Source of the DNA: SIG622 sp045652245
GTDB taxonomy: Bacteria > Bacillota > Clostridia > Oscillospirales > CAG-382
Direction: 5' to 3'
DNA length: 64,000 bases
Assembly (NCBI GenBank): GCA_045652245.1
Contig: JAZRTY010000042.1
Coordinates: 116,610 to 180,609, forward strand
The notes under the pieces are model-generated. The model was given only the letters and a program-made list of their open reading frames with translations, made no database searches and was not told the origin of the DNA. Each line of letters opens with the position of its first letter. The first letter of the stretch is position 1. The position numbers were made by a program, and so were the translations under genes. Positions 33,078-42,845 of the stretch are shown here, piece after piece.

Positions 33078-34490
33078 ATGGTATTTTCAAGCTTATTTTT
33101 CCTTTACATATTTTTACCTCTGAATTTAATATTGTATTTCCTGGCTCCGACGATAAGAGTGAAAAACACGATTCTCCTTATCTTCTCGTTGTTTTTCTAT
33201 GCCTGGGGTGAGCCTGTTTTCGTTTTTATTATGCTCGGAACTGCACTTCTTGACTGGCTGCACTCGAAGTTTATCGCTCGTCACAGAGGAACAATCCTTG
33301 CAAAAATCTCCCTTACAATTGCAGTTGCTACCGACATCTCGGTACTTTGTTTCTTTAAATACCTCGGTTTCTTTATCGAAAACCTTAATCTTATCCCCTC
33401 TGTAAATCTTCACAACCCCGATATTGCACTCCCGATTGGTATTTCCTTTTACACCTTCCAGACACTTACCTATGTAATCGACGTTTACCGTGGCAAGGTC
33501 GGTGTTCAGAAAAACTATTTCAGATATCTTCTTTACATAACCTCGTTTTTTCAGCTTGTTGCAGGTCCGATTGTTCGTTACGAATATGTTGAAAATGCAC
33601 TGGAAAACAGAAAAACCACACCCGAAGGCTTTTCGTACGGTGTTCGCAGATTTATATATGGGCTATCCAAAAAAGTAATTATCGCAAATGCGCTTGGTGA
33701 GATTTGCGCAAAGTATATGGACGGAAATATCGAAACTCTGCCGGTGCTCGGCGCGTGGCTCGGTATGCTTTCCTTTACACTTCAGCTCTACTTTGATTTT
33801 TCGGGTTATTCCGATATGGCAATAGGACTTGGCTCAATGTTCGGCTTTTCTTTCCCGGAAAACTTCAATTATCCATACATTTCAAAGAATGTTTCGGAAT
33901 TCTGGCGCAGGTGGCATATGACTCTCGGCTCGTTTTTCCGTGACTATGTATATATTCCGTTAGGTGGAAACAGAAAGCACGTATATTTTAACCTTTTTGT
34001 AGTATGGTTCCTGACAGGTATGTGGCACGGGGCAAGTTGGAACTTCATACTGTGGGGGCTTTACAATGGACTCTTTATTGCACTTGAAAAGCTGATTTTA
34101 CCGAAAATCGGAAAAGTACCCGGTATAGTTTCTCATATTTATCTTGTGCTTTGTGTAAATTTCGGCTTTACTCTTTTCTATTTTACCGATATGTCAAAGC
34201 TCGGCACATTCTTTAAAGTTATGTTCGACTTCGGTGGCAGGGCGCTCATTTCCCCCGAGCTTCGTATCGATTTTATGAATAACTGTATACTCATCGCACT
34301 TGCAATTATTATATCTACCCCGATTTTCAAAGTGGTTTCCGAAAAGGCGTGTTCTCTTGAGAAGCGCTCCTGTGTTATGACTCTTTCCCTATCGGTAATC
34401 CGTCTTGCAGCGATTGCAATTTTACTGTCAGTATGTACAGTATTGCTTGTAGGAAACAGCTTTAATCCGTTTTTGTATTTCAGATTTTAA
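33078..34490 (+). CDS. MBOAT-family O-acyltransferase (AlgI/DltB-like)
   Basis: A 470-aa membrane protein with about ten to twelve helices. Family marks are F-Y-A-W-G-E-P near 42, R-F-I-Y-G-L-S-K-K near 195, E-F-W-R-R-W-H near 272 and the catalytic-His block M-W-H-G-A-S-W-N-F near 313. These enzymes acetylate or acylate exported polysaccharides; the acceptor is unknown. No AlgJ/AlgX-like partner gene adjoins it; the next gene is parB, an odd pairing. The ribosome binding site is weak (GGACGG). Confidence 0.9.
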   Translation: MVFSSLFFLYIFLPLNLILYFLAPTIRVKNTILLIFSLFFYAWGEPVFVFIMLGTALLDWLHSKFIARHRGTILAKISLTIAVATDISVLCFFKYLGFFIENLNLIPSVNLHNPDIALPIGISFYTFQTLTYVIDVYRGKVGVQKNYFRYLLYITSFFQLVAGPIVRYEYVENALENRKTTPEGFSYGVRRFIYGLSKKVIIANALGEICAKYMDGNIETLPVLGAWLGMLSFTLQLYFDFSGYSDMAIGLGSMFGFSFPENFNYPYISKNVSEFWRRWHMTLGSFFRDYVYIPLGGNRKHVYFNLFVVWFLTGMWHGASWNFILWGLYNGLFIALEKLILPKIGKVPGIVSHIYLVLCVNFGFTLFYFTDMSKLGTFFKVMFDFGGRALISPELRIDFMNNCILIALAIIISTPIFKVVSEKACSLEKRSCVMTLSLSVIRLAAIAILLSVCTVLLVGNSFNPFLYFRF

Positions 34491-34519
34491 ATTTTGATAA
34501 ATGAAAGGAAGAAAAAACT

Positions 34520-35473
34520 ATGGCAAAGAGAAGTGGACTTGGAAAAGGACTTGAAGCACTTTTTGACGACAATATAATCGAAACAGCAGACCTTGAAAAA
34601 GGGGAAAGTGTAGCGACAGTTCGTCTTTCTGATATAGAACCTGACAGAACACAGCCGAGAAAGGTATTCACACCCGAGGCTCTGTCAACGCTTGCAGACT
34701 CAATTTCAAGACACGGCATACTTCAGCCGATTGTTGTAAGAAAACCCGAGGGTACTGAAGGTGGCGATGCAGTTTCGAGAGTTCTTCGCGGAAAATACAA
34801 AATAGTTGCAGGTGAACGCCGTTGGAGAGCTGCTAAAATGGCAGGTCTTACAGAAGTTCCGGTAATCATCAAGAGCTTTTCCGAAAAGGAAGCAGCAGCT
34901 ATAATGCTTGTTGAAAACCTGCAGCGTGAGGACTTAAATCCCGTAGAACAGGCGCAGGGACTTTCCCGTCTTATGAAGGAATTTGAGCTGACACAAGAGG
35001 AAGCAGCACAAATCGTCGGTATTTCCCGTCCGGCACTTACTAATGCACTCCGTCTTTTAAGCCTTCCCGACAAGGTTCTTGACCTTCTTTCCGATGGCTC
35101 AATCTCGGCAGGTCACGCAAGAGCGCTGCTCGGGCTTGGAAACGCAAAGCTTATGGAAAAAGTAGGCGCAACAGTTGCACAGAAGGAGCTTTCTGTTCGT
35201 GAGACAGAACGTCTTGTAAAGCTTACTCTGCGCGAGCTTGAGGAAGCAGACAAGGAAAAAACAAAGAAAGCTACTCCAAAGAGTAAAGCATCGGCTGCAT
35301 ATCTTTCAAAGGTTGAAAGCAATGCGACATCGCAGCTTGGCAGAAAAGTAAAAATAGTAGGCAACACAAAGAAACCCGGTGAGGGTAGACTTGAGCTTCA
35401 TTACTACAATAATGAGGACCTTGAAAAGCTGCTTCGAACTCTGTGTGGCGATGATGTTTTTCCTCAGGACTGA
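34520..35473 (+). CDS. parB: ParB/Spo0J-type chromosome partition protein
   Basis: A 317-aa ParB. The start G-L-G-K-G-L-E-A-L-F is typical. The CTP-binding box A-G-E-R-R-W-R-A-A near 98, E-N-L-Q-R-E-D-L-N-P near 133, the parS-binding HTH (about 155-190) and a C-terminal dimerisation domain all follow. It loads as a CTP-dependent clamp at parS and helps segregate the chromosome. parA/soj, rnpA and the origin genes normally around it are absent, so it is separated from its partner. GAAAGGAAG precedes the ATG. Confidence 0.94.
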   Translation: MAKRSGLGKGLEALFDDNIIETADLEKGESVATVRLSDIEPDRTQPRKVFTPEALSTLADSISRHGILQPIVVRKPEGTEGGDAVSRVLRGKYKIVAGERRWRAAKMAGLTEVPVIIKSFSEKEAAAIMLVENLQREDLNPVEQAQGLSRLMKEFELTQEEAAQIVGISRPALTNALRLLSLPDKVLDLLSDGSISAGHARALLGLGNAKLMEKVGATVAQKELSVRETERLVKLTLRELEEADKEKTKKATPKSKASAAYLSKVESNATSQLGRKVKIVGNTKKPGEGRLELHYYNNEDLEKLLRTLCGDDVFPQD

Positions 35474-35508
35474 TTTTCTGAGATTTTAAATTTGCGAAAG
35501 GATAAAAA

Positions 35509-36165
35509 ATGATTATTACAACTGAAGCTTTTATAATCGTAATCTGTGTAGCTCTGTGCTGTGCAAGTGTGTATTCATATTTCTACAAAAAGACATACTG
35601 TGGCTTTGTAAAAAAGCTGATAGACACAAATGCTGTCGGTGAGGAAAATTCGGTACTTCTTTCAAAGCTCGGACTTTCACGCTTTTCTGAATTTTTCCTG
35701 AAAAAAGCACTCTCTTCCCCGACAAATGCACTTGCAAGGGTTACTTCTTCAATGGATGACGGGAAAGGACATATTTTAGTATTTTTACTTCCCGAAAAAG
35801 TGGAGGAAGCAAAAAAACGCTTTAAGGACACAAAAACAAGTGTGCTTACCGTTGTCGTAAGTATTATTCTTTGCATAATAGTTGCAATATTCGCAATTTT
35901 CATCTATCCGACAGTAGAGAATATAATCTATAATGCAAGAAACGACTTTGAAACAGAAGAAAACGATGGAAATTACATTGAAAATGAAAACAACCCGATT
36001 CTTCCCGAAGTAAATGATGAAAATCCTTCCGAAGACTTCGACATTCCGGAAGAAAATTCTAATGAAGTTCAGCAACAGCCCGATGAGTCTGTTGAAGATA
36101 CCGAAACAGAAAACGATAAAAACGAAATCCCAAAAATACCTGAAGTCGGAAATCGTTTTGAATAA
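35509..36165 (+). CDS. Two-helix membrane protein with acidic tail, unknown
   Basis: A 218-aa protein I do not recognise. Hydrophobic segments at about 5-26 and 111-133 flank a basic, Ser-rich middle. Residues about 140-218 are low-complexity Glu/Asn/Asp/Pro. If both segments span the membrane, the middle lies on one side and both ends on the other. It lies 35 bp after parB and 24 bp before the MORN gene, with AAAGG before the ATG. Confidence 0.75.
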   Translation: MIITTEAFIIVICVALCCASVYSYFYKKTYCGFVKKLIDTNAVGEENSVLLSKLGLSRFSEFFLKKALSSPTNALARVTSSMDDGKGHILVFLLPEKVEEAKKRFKDTKTSVLTVVVSIILCIIVAIFAIFIYPTVENIIYNARNDFETEENDGNYIENENNPILPEVNDENPSEDFDIPEENSNEVQQQPDESVEDTETENDKNEIPKIPEVGNRFE

Positions 36166-36189
36166 GTAAAAGCATCCAAGGAGAAGCAT

Positions 36190-36918
36190 ATGCGAGCAAG
36201 TAACTTCAAGAAAAATTATATAATTATACTGATTACGATTTTAGTTACAATACTTATATGTGCCATAACCGTTTCTTCTCTCGGTTACAGGTATATCCGT
36301 CTTGAAAATGATATAAAATATTTCGGCAAAGTCCTTGATAAATATCCGACGCAAGGGTATATTTTCTACCCCGACGGAAGTGCCGGTAAGATTGATACCG
36401 AAAAGTCAACTATCGAATTCCGCGACGGCGGCAAATACATTGGAGGAATTTACGGTCTTTCAAGACACGGAAGCGGCGTTATGAAGTATGCCGACGGAAC
36501 AGTATATACAGGGCAGTTTTCCTATGATGTAATCGACGGCGAGGGAAAGCTTGAAATGCCAAGTGGTGAATATTATATCGGAGAATTCCGTGACGGAAAA
36601 AGAAACGGTAACGGTACAAATGTCTATGCCGACGGAAGTGTTTATATCGGTGAATTTGAAGATGACTACCGACACGGAAAGGGTACTATGCGCTATAGCG
36701 ACGGAAACACCTATGAGGGAGATTTTGAAAAGAATCTGAAAAGTGGAAACGGAACTATGATTTATAAAAACCGTGACAGCTACACAGGTGAGTTTCTTGA
36801 CGATATGCGCCACGGGAAGGGTGTTTACATCTGGTCACAGGGTGTAAAATACAGCGGAAATTTCGCATATGATGAAATAGAAAACGAGGAAGAGGGAGAA
36901 TATTCCTTCTCGAAATAA
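36190..36918 (+). CDS. Membrane-anchored MORN-repeat protein
   Basis: A 242-aa protein. One N-terminal membrane helix (about 10-32) is followed by about eight MORN repeats from residue 60 to 230, with the pattern Y-x-G-E-F-x-D-G-x-x-x-G-x-G (for example Y-I-G-E-F-R-D-G-K-R-N-G-N-G and Y-I-G-E-F-E-D-D-Y-R-H-G-K-G). MORN repeats form elongated beta-sheets that bind lipids or proteins. The topology suggests an extracytoplasmic repeat rod, but the partner is unknown. AAGGAG precedes the ATG. It shares the transcript with the acidic-tail protein, so the two may work together. Confidence 0.88.
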   Translation: MRASNFKKNYIIILITILVTILICAITVSSLGYRYIRLENDIKYFGKVLDKYPTQGYIFYPDGSAGKIDTEKSTIEFRDGGKYIGGIYGLSRHGSGVMKYADGTVYTGQFSYDVIDGEGKLEMPSGEYYIGEFRDGKRNGNGTNVYADGSVYIGEFEDDYRHGKGTMRYSDGNTYEGDFEKNLKSGNGTMIYKNRDSYTGEFLDDMRHGKGVYIWSQGVKYSGNFAYDEIENEEEGEYSFSK

Positions 36919-36947
36919 AGACAGAACAAATGGGAGAAACAAGGCTT

Positions 36948-37751
36948 ATGGATGAGCGAGTTGTCGAAGTGCTTGAGGGCATAATTTCGGTAAAGGCTGC
37001 AATTGAGGGCAAAAACCGTGAAATCTACAATGTTTTTGTTGACGGAGAAAAATTCCGTAAACGTGACAGAAAAATTTGCGCCTTTGTTTCTTATCTTAAG
37101 GCAAATAATATCCGTCCGGAACTGTGCGACAGAGGTGTGATTGATGCATATGTTGGTGAGCATTCAAGCACTCCGGGAAATACTCACGGTGGTGTTTGCG
37201 CAAGTGTCAGCCCACGTTCCTATGCAACTGTCGACGAGGTTTTGTCAAAAACAATAGAAGAAACCGGTTTTTGTATCTATCTTGACGGAGTAGAGGACCC
37301 CTTCAATCTCGGCTATGCTTATCGTTCACTATATGCTGCAGGTGCGTCGGGGATAATCTTACCCGAACGTGATATGTCTTCTATGTCGGGAATTCTTGCA
37401 CGAAGCTCGGCAGGTGCAAGCGAACTTCTTTATACTGCACAGCTTTCTGACTGCAATTGCGAAAAGACACGTACTGCCTTTGTTTCAAAGCTGCGAAATC
37501 ACGGTATTACAATTGCCTGCAGTGCTGTTTCAAGTACTGCCACGCCGATTTTTGAATATGACGGCTCTTTCCCGATGATTCTTTTTATCGGTGGTGAAAA
37601 AAGGGGTATTTCTCCGGAATTTATCGACAGTGCCGACGAGCTTTTATATATTCCTTACGCCAACGGCAACATCCGGTATTCGCTTCCGACAGCATCGGTT
37701 GCAGCAATTTCCTCTTTCGAGCTTATGAGAGTAAAAAACAGCAAAAAATAA
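36948..37751 (+). CDS. TrmH/SpoU-family RNA 2'-O-methyltransferase
   Basis: A 267-aa SPOUT methyltransferase. Knot motifs: L-D-G-V-E-D-P-F-N-L-G-Y-A-Y-R-S (motif 1, about 108), I-G-G-E-K-R-G-I-S (motif 2, about 221) and S-L-P-T-A-S-V-A-A (motif 3, about 253). Motif 3 has P-T where most members have N-V, which may alter the substrate pocket. An N-terminal substrate-binding domain precedes. ATG 36930 is possible, but ATG 36948 has GGGAGA about ten bases upstream. Target RNA unknown. Confidence 0.86.
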   Translation: MDERVVEVLEGIISVKAAIEGKNREIYNVFVDGEKFRKRDRKICAFVSYLKANNIRPELCDRGVIDAYVGEHSSTPGNTHGGVCASVSPRSYATVDEVLSKTIEETGFCIYLDGVEDPFNLGYAYRSLYAAGASGIILPERDMSSMSGILARSSAGASELLYTAQLSDCNCEKTRTAFVSKLRNHGITIACSAVSSTATPIFEYDGSFPMILFIGGEKRGISPEFIDSADELLYIPYANGNIRYSLPTASVAAISSFELMRVKNSKK

Positions 37752-37772
37752 ATTTAACCTGGAGGTGTTTTT

Positions 37773-38936
37773 GTGTCAGAGCTGAAAAGAACCTGGGCTG
37801 AAATAAATCTTGATAATCTTGCGCACAACTACGCCGTATTACGCAAAAGAGTCGGCAAAGATGTGAAAATAATGGGCATTGTAAAGGCTGACGCATATGG
37901 CCACGGAGCAATAAAAATTTCAAAGGCGATGTGTTCTCTCGGCTTTGACTACCTTGCAGTTTCAAGTCTTGATGAAGCACAGGAGTTGCGTTTTGCAGGT
38001 ATTAATTGCCCACTTTTAATACTTGGCCACACACCACATGAAATGACGGACAAGCTCATTTCCCTTGATATTACCCAGACGGTAACGTGTCTTGCAAAGG
38101 CACTTGAATATAGCAGAGAGGCAGAAAAGTGTAACGGTACTCTGAAAATTCACATAAAGCTTGACACAGGAATGTCAAGACTTGGTTTTCTTTGCGCAGG
38201 AAGTCATTTTGACACCTGTATTGATGCTGTGAGCAGGGCAGTTAATTTACCGGGTATTTTTGCCGAAGGGATTTTTACGCATTTTTCGGTTTCCGACGAG
38301 CAGGATGAGGAAAACAAAAAGTATACACATGAGCAATTTGATTTATTTATGCGTGTTGTAAATACACTCACAGATAAAGGTCACACCTTTGCTCTTCGTC
38401 ATTGTGCAAACTCGGGTGCTGTTGCAAATCACCCGGAAACCTATCTTGATATGGTGAGACCCGGAATTTTAAGCTACGGCTACGGAGATGGTGCAAAAAC
38501 ACTCGGACTTCGTCCTGTTATGAGCGAAAAAACCGTTATCGGAACAATAAAAGTGCTTGATGAGGGTGCTTCGGTAAGCTACGGGCGAACCTACAAGACA
38601 GATGGTAAAACAACTGTCGGAGTTCTGCCTGTCGGCTATGCTGACGGACTTTTCAGGAGTCTTTCAAATCGTCACCTTGTGTATACAAAAGCAGGAAAAG
38701 CAAAGATTATCGGAAGAATTTGTATGGATATGTGTATGATAGATTTGTCGGGGCTTAGCTCTTTACAGGTAGGTGACGAAGTGGAAATTTTCGGCGAGCA
38801 CAACCCCATTGAAAGTATGGCGGAGTGTGCAGGTACTATCCCCTACGAAATCATTTGTGCTCTTTCAAAGCGTGTGCCGAGAATATATATTGAAAACGGT
38901 AAGGTTACCGCAAGAGAGCTTAATCTGAAATTTTAA
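37773..38936 (+). CDS. alr: Alanine racemase
   Basis: A 387-aa PLP enzyme making D-alanine for peptidoglycan. V-K-A-D-A-Y-G-H-G (about 36-44) holds the PLP lysine, and S-Y-G-R-T-Y (about 269) the second catalytic tyrosine. The N-terminal TIM barrel and C-terminal beta domain are complete. GTG 37773 is the start, with GGAGG nine bases upstream. It lies 21 bp after the TrmH gene and 13 bp before the GH26 lipoprotein. Confidence 0.97.
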   Translation: MSELKRTWAEINLDNLAHNYAVLRKRVGKDVKIMGIVKADAYGHGAIKISKAMCSLGFDYLAVSSLDEAQELRFAGINCPLLILGHTPHEMTDKLISLDITQTVTCLAKALEYSREAEKCNGTLKIHIKLDTGMSRLGFLCAGSHFDTCIDAVSRAVNLPGIFAEGIFTHFSVSDEQDEENKKYTHEQFDLFMRVVNTLTDKGHTFALRHCANSGAVANHPETYLDMVRPGILSYGYGDGAKTLGLRPVMSEKTVIGTIKVLDEGASVSYGRTYKTDGKTTVGVLPVGYADGLFRSLSNRHLVYTKAGKAKIIGRICMDMCMIDLSGLSSLQVGDEVEIFGEHNPIESMAECAGTIPYEIICALSKRVPRIYIENGKVTARELNLKF

Positions 38937-38949
38937 GGAGAGGACAACA

Positions 38950-40476
38950 ATGAAAAAGACGCTGATTTCCTTGCTGCTTACAGGAATATTGTTTTTTAGC
39001 TTCGGATGTAAAATAGCAGCTCCGGGTGACACCGAAAAGGATGCTTCAAAAATTCTTTACGAATATAAAACGACAAACAACGGCAGTTCTTTTATAAATT
39101 ACTACGCCGGATATACCTATAAATTTGCGAACAACCTGTCCCCGAATCTTGATTTCATTTCCAAGCGTGCCCGTTTTGAGAATGAAAACATAATTATCGA
39201 CATTTTCAACGAGAAAGCAAGCGATATTCCGAATTACACCTATTATACCGATATTGCAATTACAGAAAACAATAACCTCAATGTTACCGAGCAGACAAAC
39301 TTTGCTTATTATGGTTATGCTGTAAAAAAGCTTTCCTGGGAAAGAGAAAAGCTGCAGAGAATTGAAAATGACAAGAATTTCTACACAAAATATGATGTGC
39401 TCAAGGACAATCAGGCATACACGATTCTTATAAAAAGCAGCAGCAAAATTTCCGGTGACGAATACCTTAACAATCTGACCTTTTCAAATAGACGTTCCTT
39501 TGATGAGGACTTTGTACGTTCGCTCGATAAGAAGCTTACCTCTAATGTAGAAAGTAAAAATTTAAACGAGGAAACAAGAAAGCTTTACAACGACTATTTC
39601 CTGAATTCCGAAAAGCTCTCTTGGGGAATTTTCTCACCCGAATTTTGTCTTGAACAGCCTGATTTACAGGAATATGAAGAAAAAATCGGCTACAACTTCC
39701 CGTTTATTCTTCAATATACGGGTATTGAGTCTTATTACAGCCCCGAGCTTGTTGAGGATTTTCTCGAAAGAGCGTATGCTGACGGAAAAATAGTTGAGAT
39801 GACTCTCCAGCCGCCACTCTGGCACGAAAGCAAGCAATACTTATTTGACGTTCTTAATGGGCAGTATGACGACTTTCTAAGAGTTTATGCAAAGGCAATA
39901 AGTGACTTCGGGCATCCTGTCCTGCTTCGTCTTTTTAATGAAATGAACGGTGACTGGTGTGAATATTCCTCATATAAAATGTCGATTGATACAGATTTGT
40001 ACATTGAGCTTTATAAGTATGTATACAGCTTCTTTAAGGATGCAGAAAATGTACTGACAATATGGAATCCAAACGGCAGGTCGTTCCCGAATTTTGACTG
40101 GAATGCCGATATTCTGCATTACCCGGGACCTGACTATGTTGATATTATCGGTCTTACGATGTATAATACCGGTAATTTCTACGAGGGTGAAAAGTGGAGT
40201 ACCTTTACCGAGCTTTATGATAAGCTATACCACGAAATGGTACAGCGAACCGACCTTCCTCTTATGATAACCGAATTTGCAAGTTCACGAATCGGTGGTA
40301 ACAAAGAGAAGTGGGTACGTGATATGTTTGAAAAAATCAAGGAATACGACAGAATAAAGGTGGCTGTCTGGTGGGACAGTGCAGACGCAACCTATGACGG
40401 AAGTCAGATTGCAAGGCCATATTACATTGACGACAGCGAAGAAATGATTGAAATTTTTAAGGAAAATTTAAAGTAG
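38950..40476 (+). CDS. Lipoprotein with GH26 (beta-mannanase-like) domain
   Basis: A 508-aa secreted protein. The lipobox F-S-F-G-C (about 16-20) predicts lipid anchoring. Residues about 220-505 form a glycoside hydrolase family 26-like barrel with the acid/base R-L-F-N-E-M-N-G-D-W (about 331-340) and nucleophile L-M-I-T-E-F-A-S-S (about 436-444). GH26 members are mostly beta-mannanases. The first 200 residues are unassigned. It lies in a wall-related neighbourhood rather than a sugar-utilisation locus, so a role in its own envelope or in plant mannan use are both open. A terminator follows. Confidence 0.85.
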   Translation: MKKTLISLLLTGILFFSFGCKIAAPGDTEKDASKILYEYKTTNNGSSFINYYAGYTYKFANNLSPNLDFISKRARFENENIIIDIFNEKASDIPNYTYYTDIAITENNNLNVTEQTNFAYYGYAVKKLSWEREKLQRIENDKNFYTKYDVLKDNQAYTILIKSSSKISGDEYLNNLTFSNRRSFDEDFVRSLDKKLTSNVESKNLNEETRKLYNDYFLNSEKLSWGIFSPEFCLEQPDLQEYEEKIGYNFPFILQYTGIESYYSPELVEDFLERAYADGKIVEMTLQPPLWHESKQYLFDVLNGQYDDFLRVYAKAISDFGHPVLLRLFNEMNGDWCEYSSYKMSIDTDLYIELYKYVYSFFKDAENVLTIWNPNGRSFPNFDWNADILHYPGPDYVDIIGLTMYNTGNFYEGEKWSTFTELYDKLYHEMVQRTDLPLMITEFASSRIGGNKEKWVRDMFEKIKEYDRIKVAVWWDSADATYDGSQIARPYYIDDSEEMIEIFKENLK

Positions 40477-40483
40477 TAAAAAA

Positions 40484-40513
40484 GTCTGTTGCATACGCAA
40501 CAGACGTTTTTTT
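40484..40513. terminator. Bidirectional terminator
   Basis: GTCTGTTGC (40484-40492) pairs with GCAACAGAC (40497-40505) around ATAC, with A-run before and seven T after. It ends both the alr/GH26 run and the convergent kinase gene. Confidence 0.95.
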
Positions 40514-42065
40514 ATTCCATCACATCAAGCTCAAACCAGAATCTGCTTCCGACACCGAGGGTACTGTCAACACCATACACGGCATCATGGCTTTCAAGGA
40601 CATTTTTAACAATTGAAAGACCGAGTCCTGTTCCCATCTGTACTCTCTTATGGGTTTTATCAACCCGGTAGTATCTGTCCCAGATATACGGCAAATCTTC
40701 ACGAGATATACCCTGTCCGTTATCACAGACCTCAATTCTTACCTTGTTTTCATTTGTGATTTTCTGAATCACACGTACATCCTTATTTTCCCCTGTGTAG
40801 TTTATTGCATTTATTATAAGATTATACACTACCTGGGAAAGTCTGCTCTTATCGGCGTTTATATAAATATCTCCGTCATATTCAAAGTCAATCCGGTATC
40901 CGTCTTTATCACTCAGCTTATCGAATCTTTTTATTATTTCTTTTATGCTGTCGGTAATACAATACCGTTCCTTTGAAAGCTTGCCATCCCCTGCCTGAAG
41001 CCTTGAAATATCAAGCAGGTCACTCACAAGTCCCGAAAGCCTTGTTGCTTCATCAATTACAGCCTGTATATTTTCCGGAGTGTTTTCTCCCGGGATATCC
41101 CTCATTACCTCGCTATAGCCTATAATCATCGTAAGGGGGGTACGCAGGTCATGTGAGACATTTGCAAGAAGCTCACGCCGCAACTCATCTGCCTTTGAAA
41201 GCTCGTGTGCTGCATAGTTCATGGTTTCATTAAGCTGCTCGATTTCGGCATAACCCCGGCTTTCAAACTTTGTATTATAATCGCCTTTCGCAAGCCTCTT
41301 TGCAGAATTATTCATCTTAACTATCGGCTTTGCAATTCTCCTTGCAAGAATAAATGCAATTATAAGTGCAATAGTAAGAGTGAAAATCGAGATGTAAAAC
41401 AGCATTACAACAAGCGTTTTCACGGTTGCCTCGACAGGTGTAATTATTGAGTCAACTATAATATAACAATCGATATTGTCGTAGGTTTCTCCTGTGCTTG
41501 CCGAAATGAGATTAAGAAGGGTATCGTTTGAGAAAAATCTCGGAGGCTCGCCACGTCTGAATTCCTCAAAGTATTCGGATTGAGCATTTCCCCTGTCACT
41601 TGTATCTTCACTCTCATTTATTCTATGATTTTCATTTCTATATCTTTCAAGACGTGCAAGTCTTTCCTCAAGAAGATATTGCTGATACACCTGAACATAG
41701 GAGCCACCGCTCGCATCTGCCTTTTCGCAAAGAATAAAAAGCTCGGCAGGGCTTATCCGTTCCACCATATTGGTAGGACCCGAATAATAATGGTACAAGG
41801 TGTTGTAATTCTTATCTACAACCTTGATGCTTACATCATAGCTTTGTGCGATGCTGTCAAGCTCCTGTGCGTAACCGTCATTTTTTATTGTACGAGTTAT
41901 TTCGGCAACGCATTTTTCAAGCGAATCTGTTTTTATCTGGCGATATATCGTTCCGAGAAACAATGTTTCGCAAATCCAGATTACCACAAGCAATACCCCT
42001 GTAAATATTGCAAAACAGCCAAACAGCTTCCATTTAAGACCTATTCTCGACTTATGTTCTTTCAT
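40512..42065 (-). CDS. Sensor histidine kinase
   Basis: A 517-aa membrane kinase. Transmembrane helices at about 12-35 and 205-230 flank a ~170-residue extracytoplasmic sensor. HAMP (about 232-285), HisKA with the phospho-acceptor A-N-V-S-H-D-L-R-T-P-L and HATPase_c (N-L-I-I-N-A-I-N-Y, D-N-G-Q-G-I-S, G-T-G-L-G-L-S-I) follow. ATG 42065 is chosen (GAGAG upstream); an in-frame TTG at 42095 lies inside the regulator gene. The ligand is unknown. Confidence 0.95.
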   Translation of the reverse strand: MKEHKSRIGLKWKLFGCFAIFTGVLLVVIWICETLFLGTIYRQIKTDSLEKCVAEITRTIKNDGYAQELDSIAQSYDVSIKVVDKNYNTLYHYYSGPTNMVERISPAELFILCEKADASGGSYVQVYQQYLLEERLARLERYRNENHRINESEDTSDRGNAQSEYFEEFRRGEPPRFFSNDTLLNLISASTGETYDNIDCYIIVDSIITPVEATVKTLVVMLFYISIFTLTIALIIAFILARRIAKPIVKMNNSAKRLAKGDYNTKFESRGYAEIEQLNETMNYAAHELSKADELRRELLANVSHDLRTPLTMIIGYSEVMRDIPGENTPENIQAVIDEATRLSGLVSDLLDISRLQAGDGKLSKERYCITDSIKEIIKRFDKLSDKDGYRIDFEYDGDIYINADKSRLSQVVYNLIINAINYTGENKDVRVIQKITNENKVRIEVCDNGQGISREDLPYIWDRYYRVDKTHKRVQMGTGLGLSIVKNVLESHDAVYGVDSTLGVGSRFWFELDVME

Positions 42066-42075
42066 AATATTTCTC

Positions 42076-42747
42076 TCAATTTTGTGTTTCTTCAAATCTG
42101 TAGCCTACGCCACGAAGTGTAACTATATAATTTGCATATGCGCCAAGGCTCTTACGCAAAAGCTTTATGTGGGTATCAAGAGTTCTGTCATCACCGAAGA
42201 AGTCGTAACCCCAGACGTTGCTTATCAGCTTTTCTCGTGTGAGTGCTATTCCTCTGTTTCTTGCAAAGTAGAAAAGCAGGTCATACTCCTTTGGTGTCAT
42301 ATCAACCTTTTTTTCGTCAATATACACTATTCTTGCAGAAAAGTCGATTTTTATCCCGCCTATTTCCATTACATCGATATTTGCACTGCTTGTTCTTTTG
42401 AGTATTGCAGCAACACGCATCATAAGCTCCTTCGGAGAAAAGGGCTTTACGACATAGTCATCAACTCCCACCTCGAAGCCATGAAGTCTGTCATACTCTT
42501 CACCCCTTGCCGAAAGCATAATTATAGGAGTGTTACATTTCTTTCTTATCTCACGGCAGACCGAGAAGCCATCAAGGTCGGGCATCATAATATCAAGTAT
42601 AATAAGGTCGTAGTCCCTTTCACGAGTCTTCGAAATTGCCTCAAGCCCTCCTGAGGCTTCATCTGTTTCAAAACCGTCAAAGGCTGCGTATTTTTTTATA
42701 ATATCCCTTATCTTGTCCTCGTCATCAACTATAAGTAGTTTACTCAT
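42076..42747 (-). CDS. OmpR/PhoB-family response regulator
   Basis: A 223-aa two-domain regulator. The receiver has phospho-acceptor Asp in L-I-I-L-D-I-M-M-P-D-L-D-G (about 52) and Lys in V-V-K-P-F-S-P-K-E. The C-terminal winged helix ends R-G-V-G-Y-R-F-E-E. AAGGAGAGGG precedes the ATG. The kinase gene starts 10 bp after its stop. Targets unknown; the nearby GH26/alr genes or the MacAB-like operon are candidates by position only. Confidence 0.96.
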   Translation of the reverse strand: MSKLLIVDDEDKIRDIIKKYAAFDGFETDEASGGLEAISKTRERDYDLIILDIMMPDLDGFSVCREIRKKCNTPIIMLSARGEEYDRLHGFEVGVDDYVVKPFSPKELMMRVAAILKRTSSANIDVMEIGGIKIDFSARIVYIDEKKVDMTPKEYDLLFYFARNRGIALTREKLISNVWGYDFFGDDRTLDTHIKLLRKSLGAYANYIVTLRGVGYRFEETQN

Positions 42748-42845
42748 TTCCCTCTCCTTCCCCTCTTCCGTTTATCATACCAATTATATATTAACCCGAC
42801 ATTGTGAAATTTGTGTGACAAATAATTGAATTATTGAATTATAAC

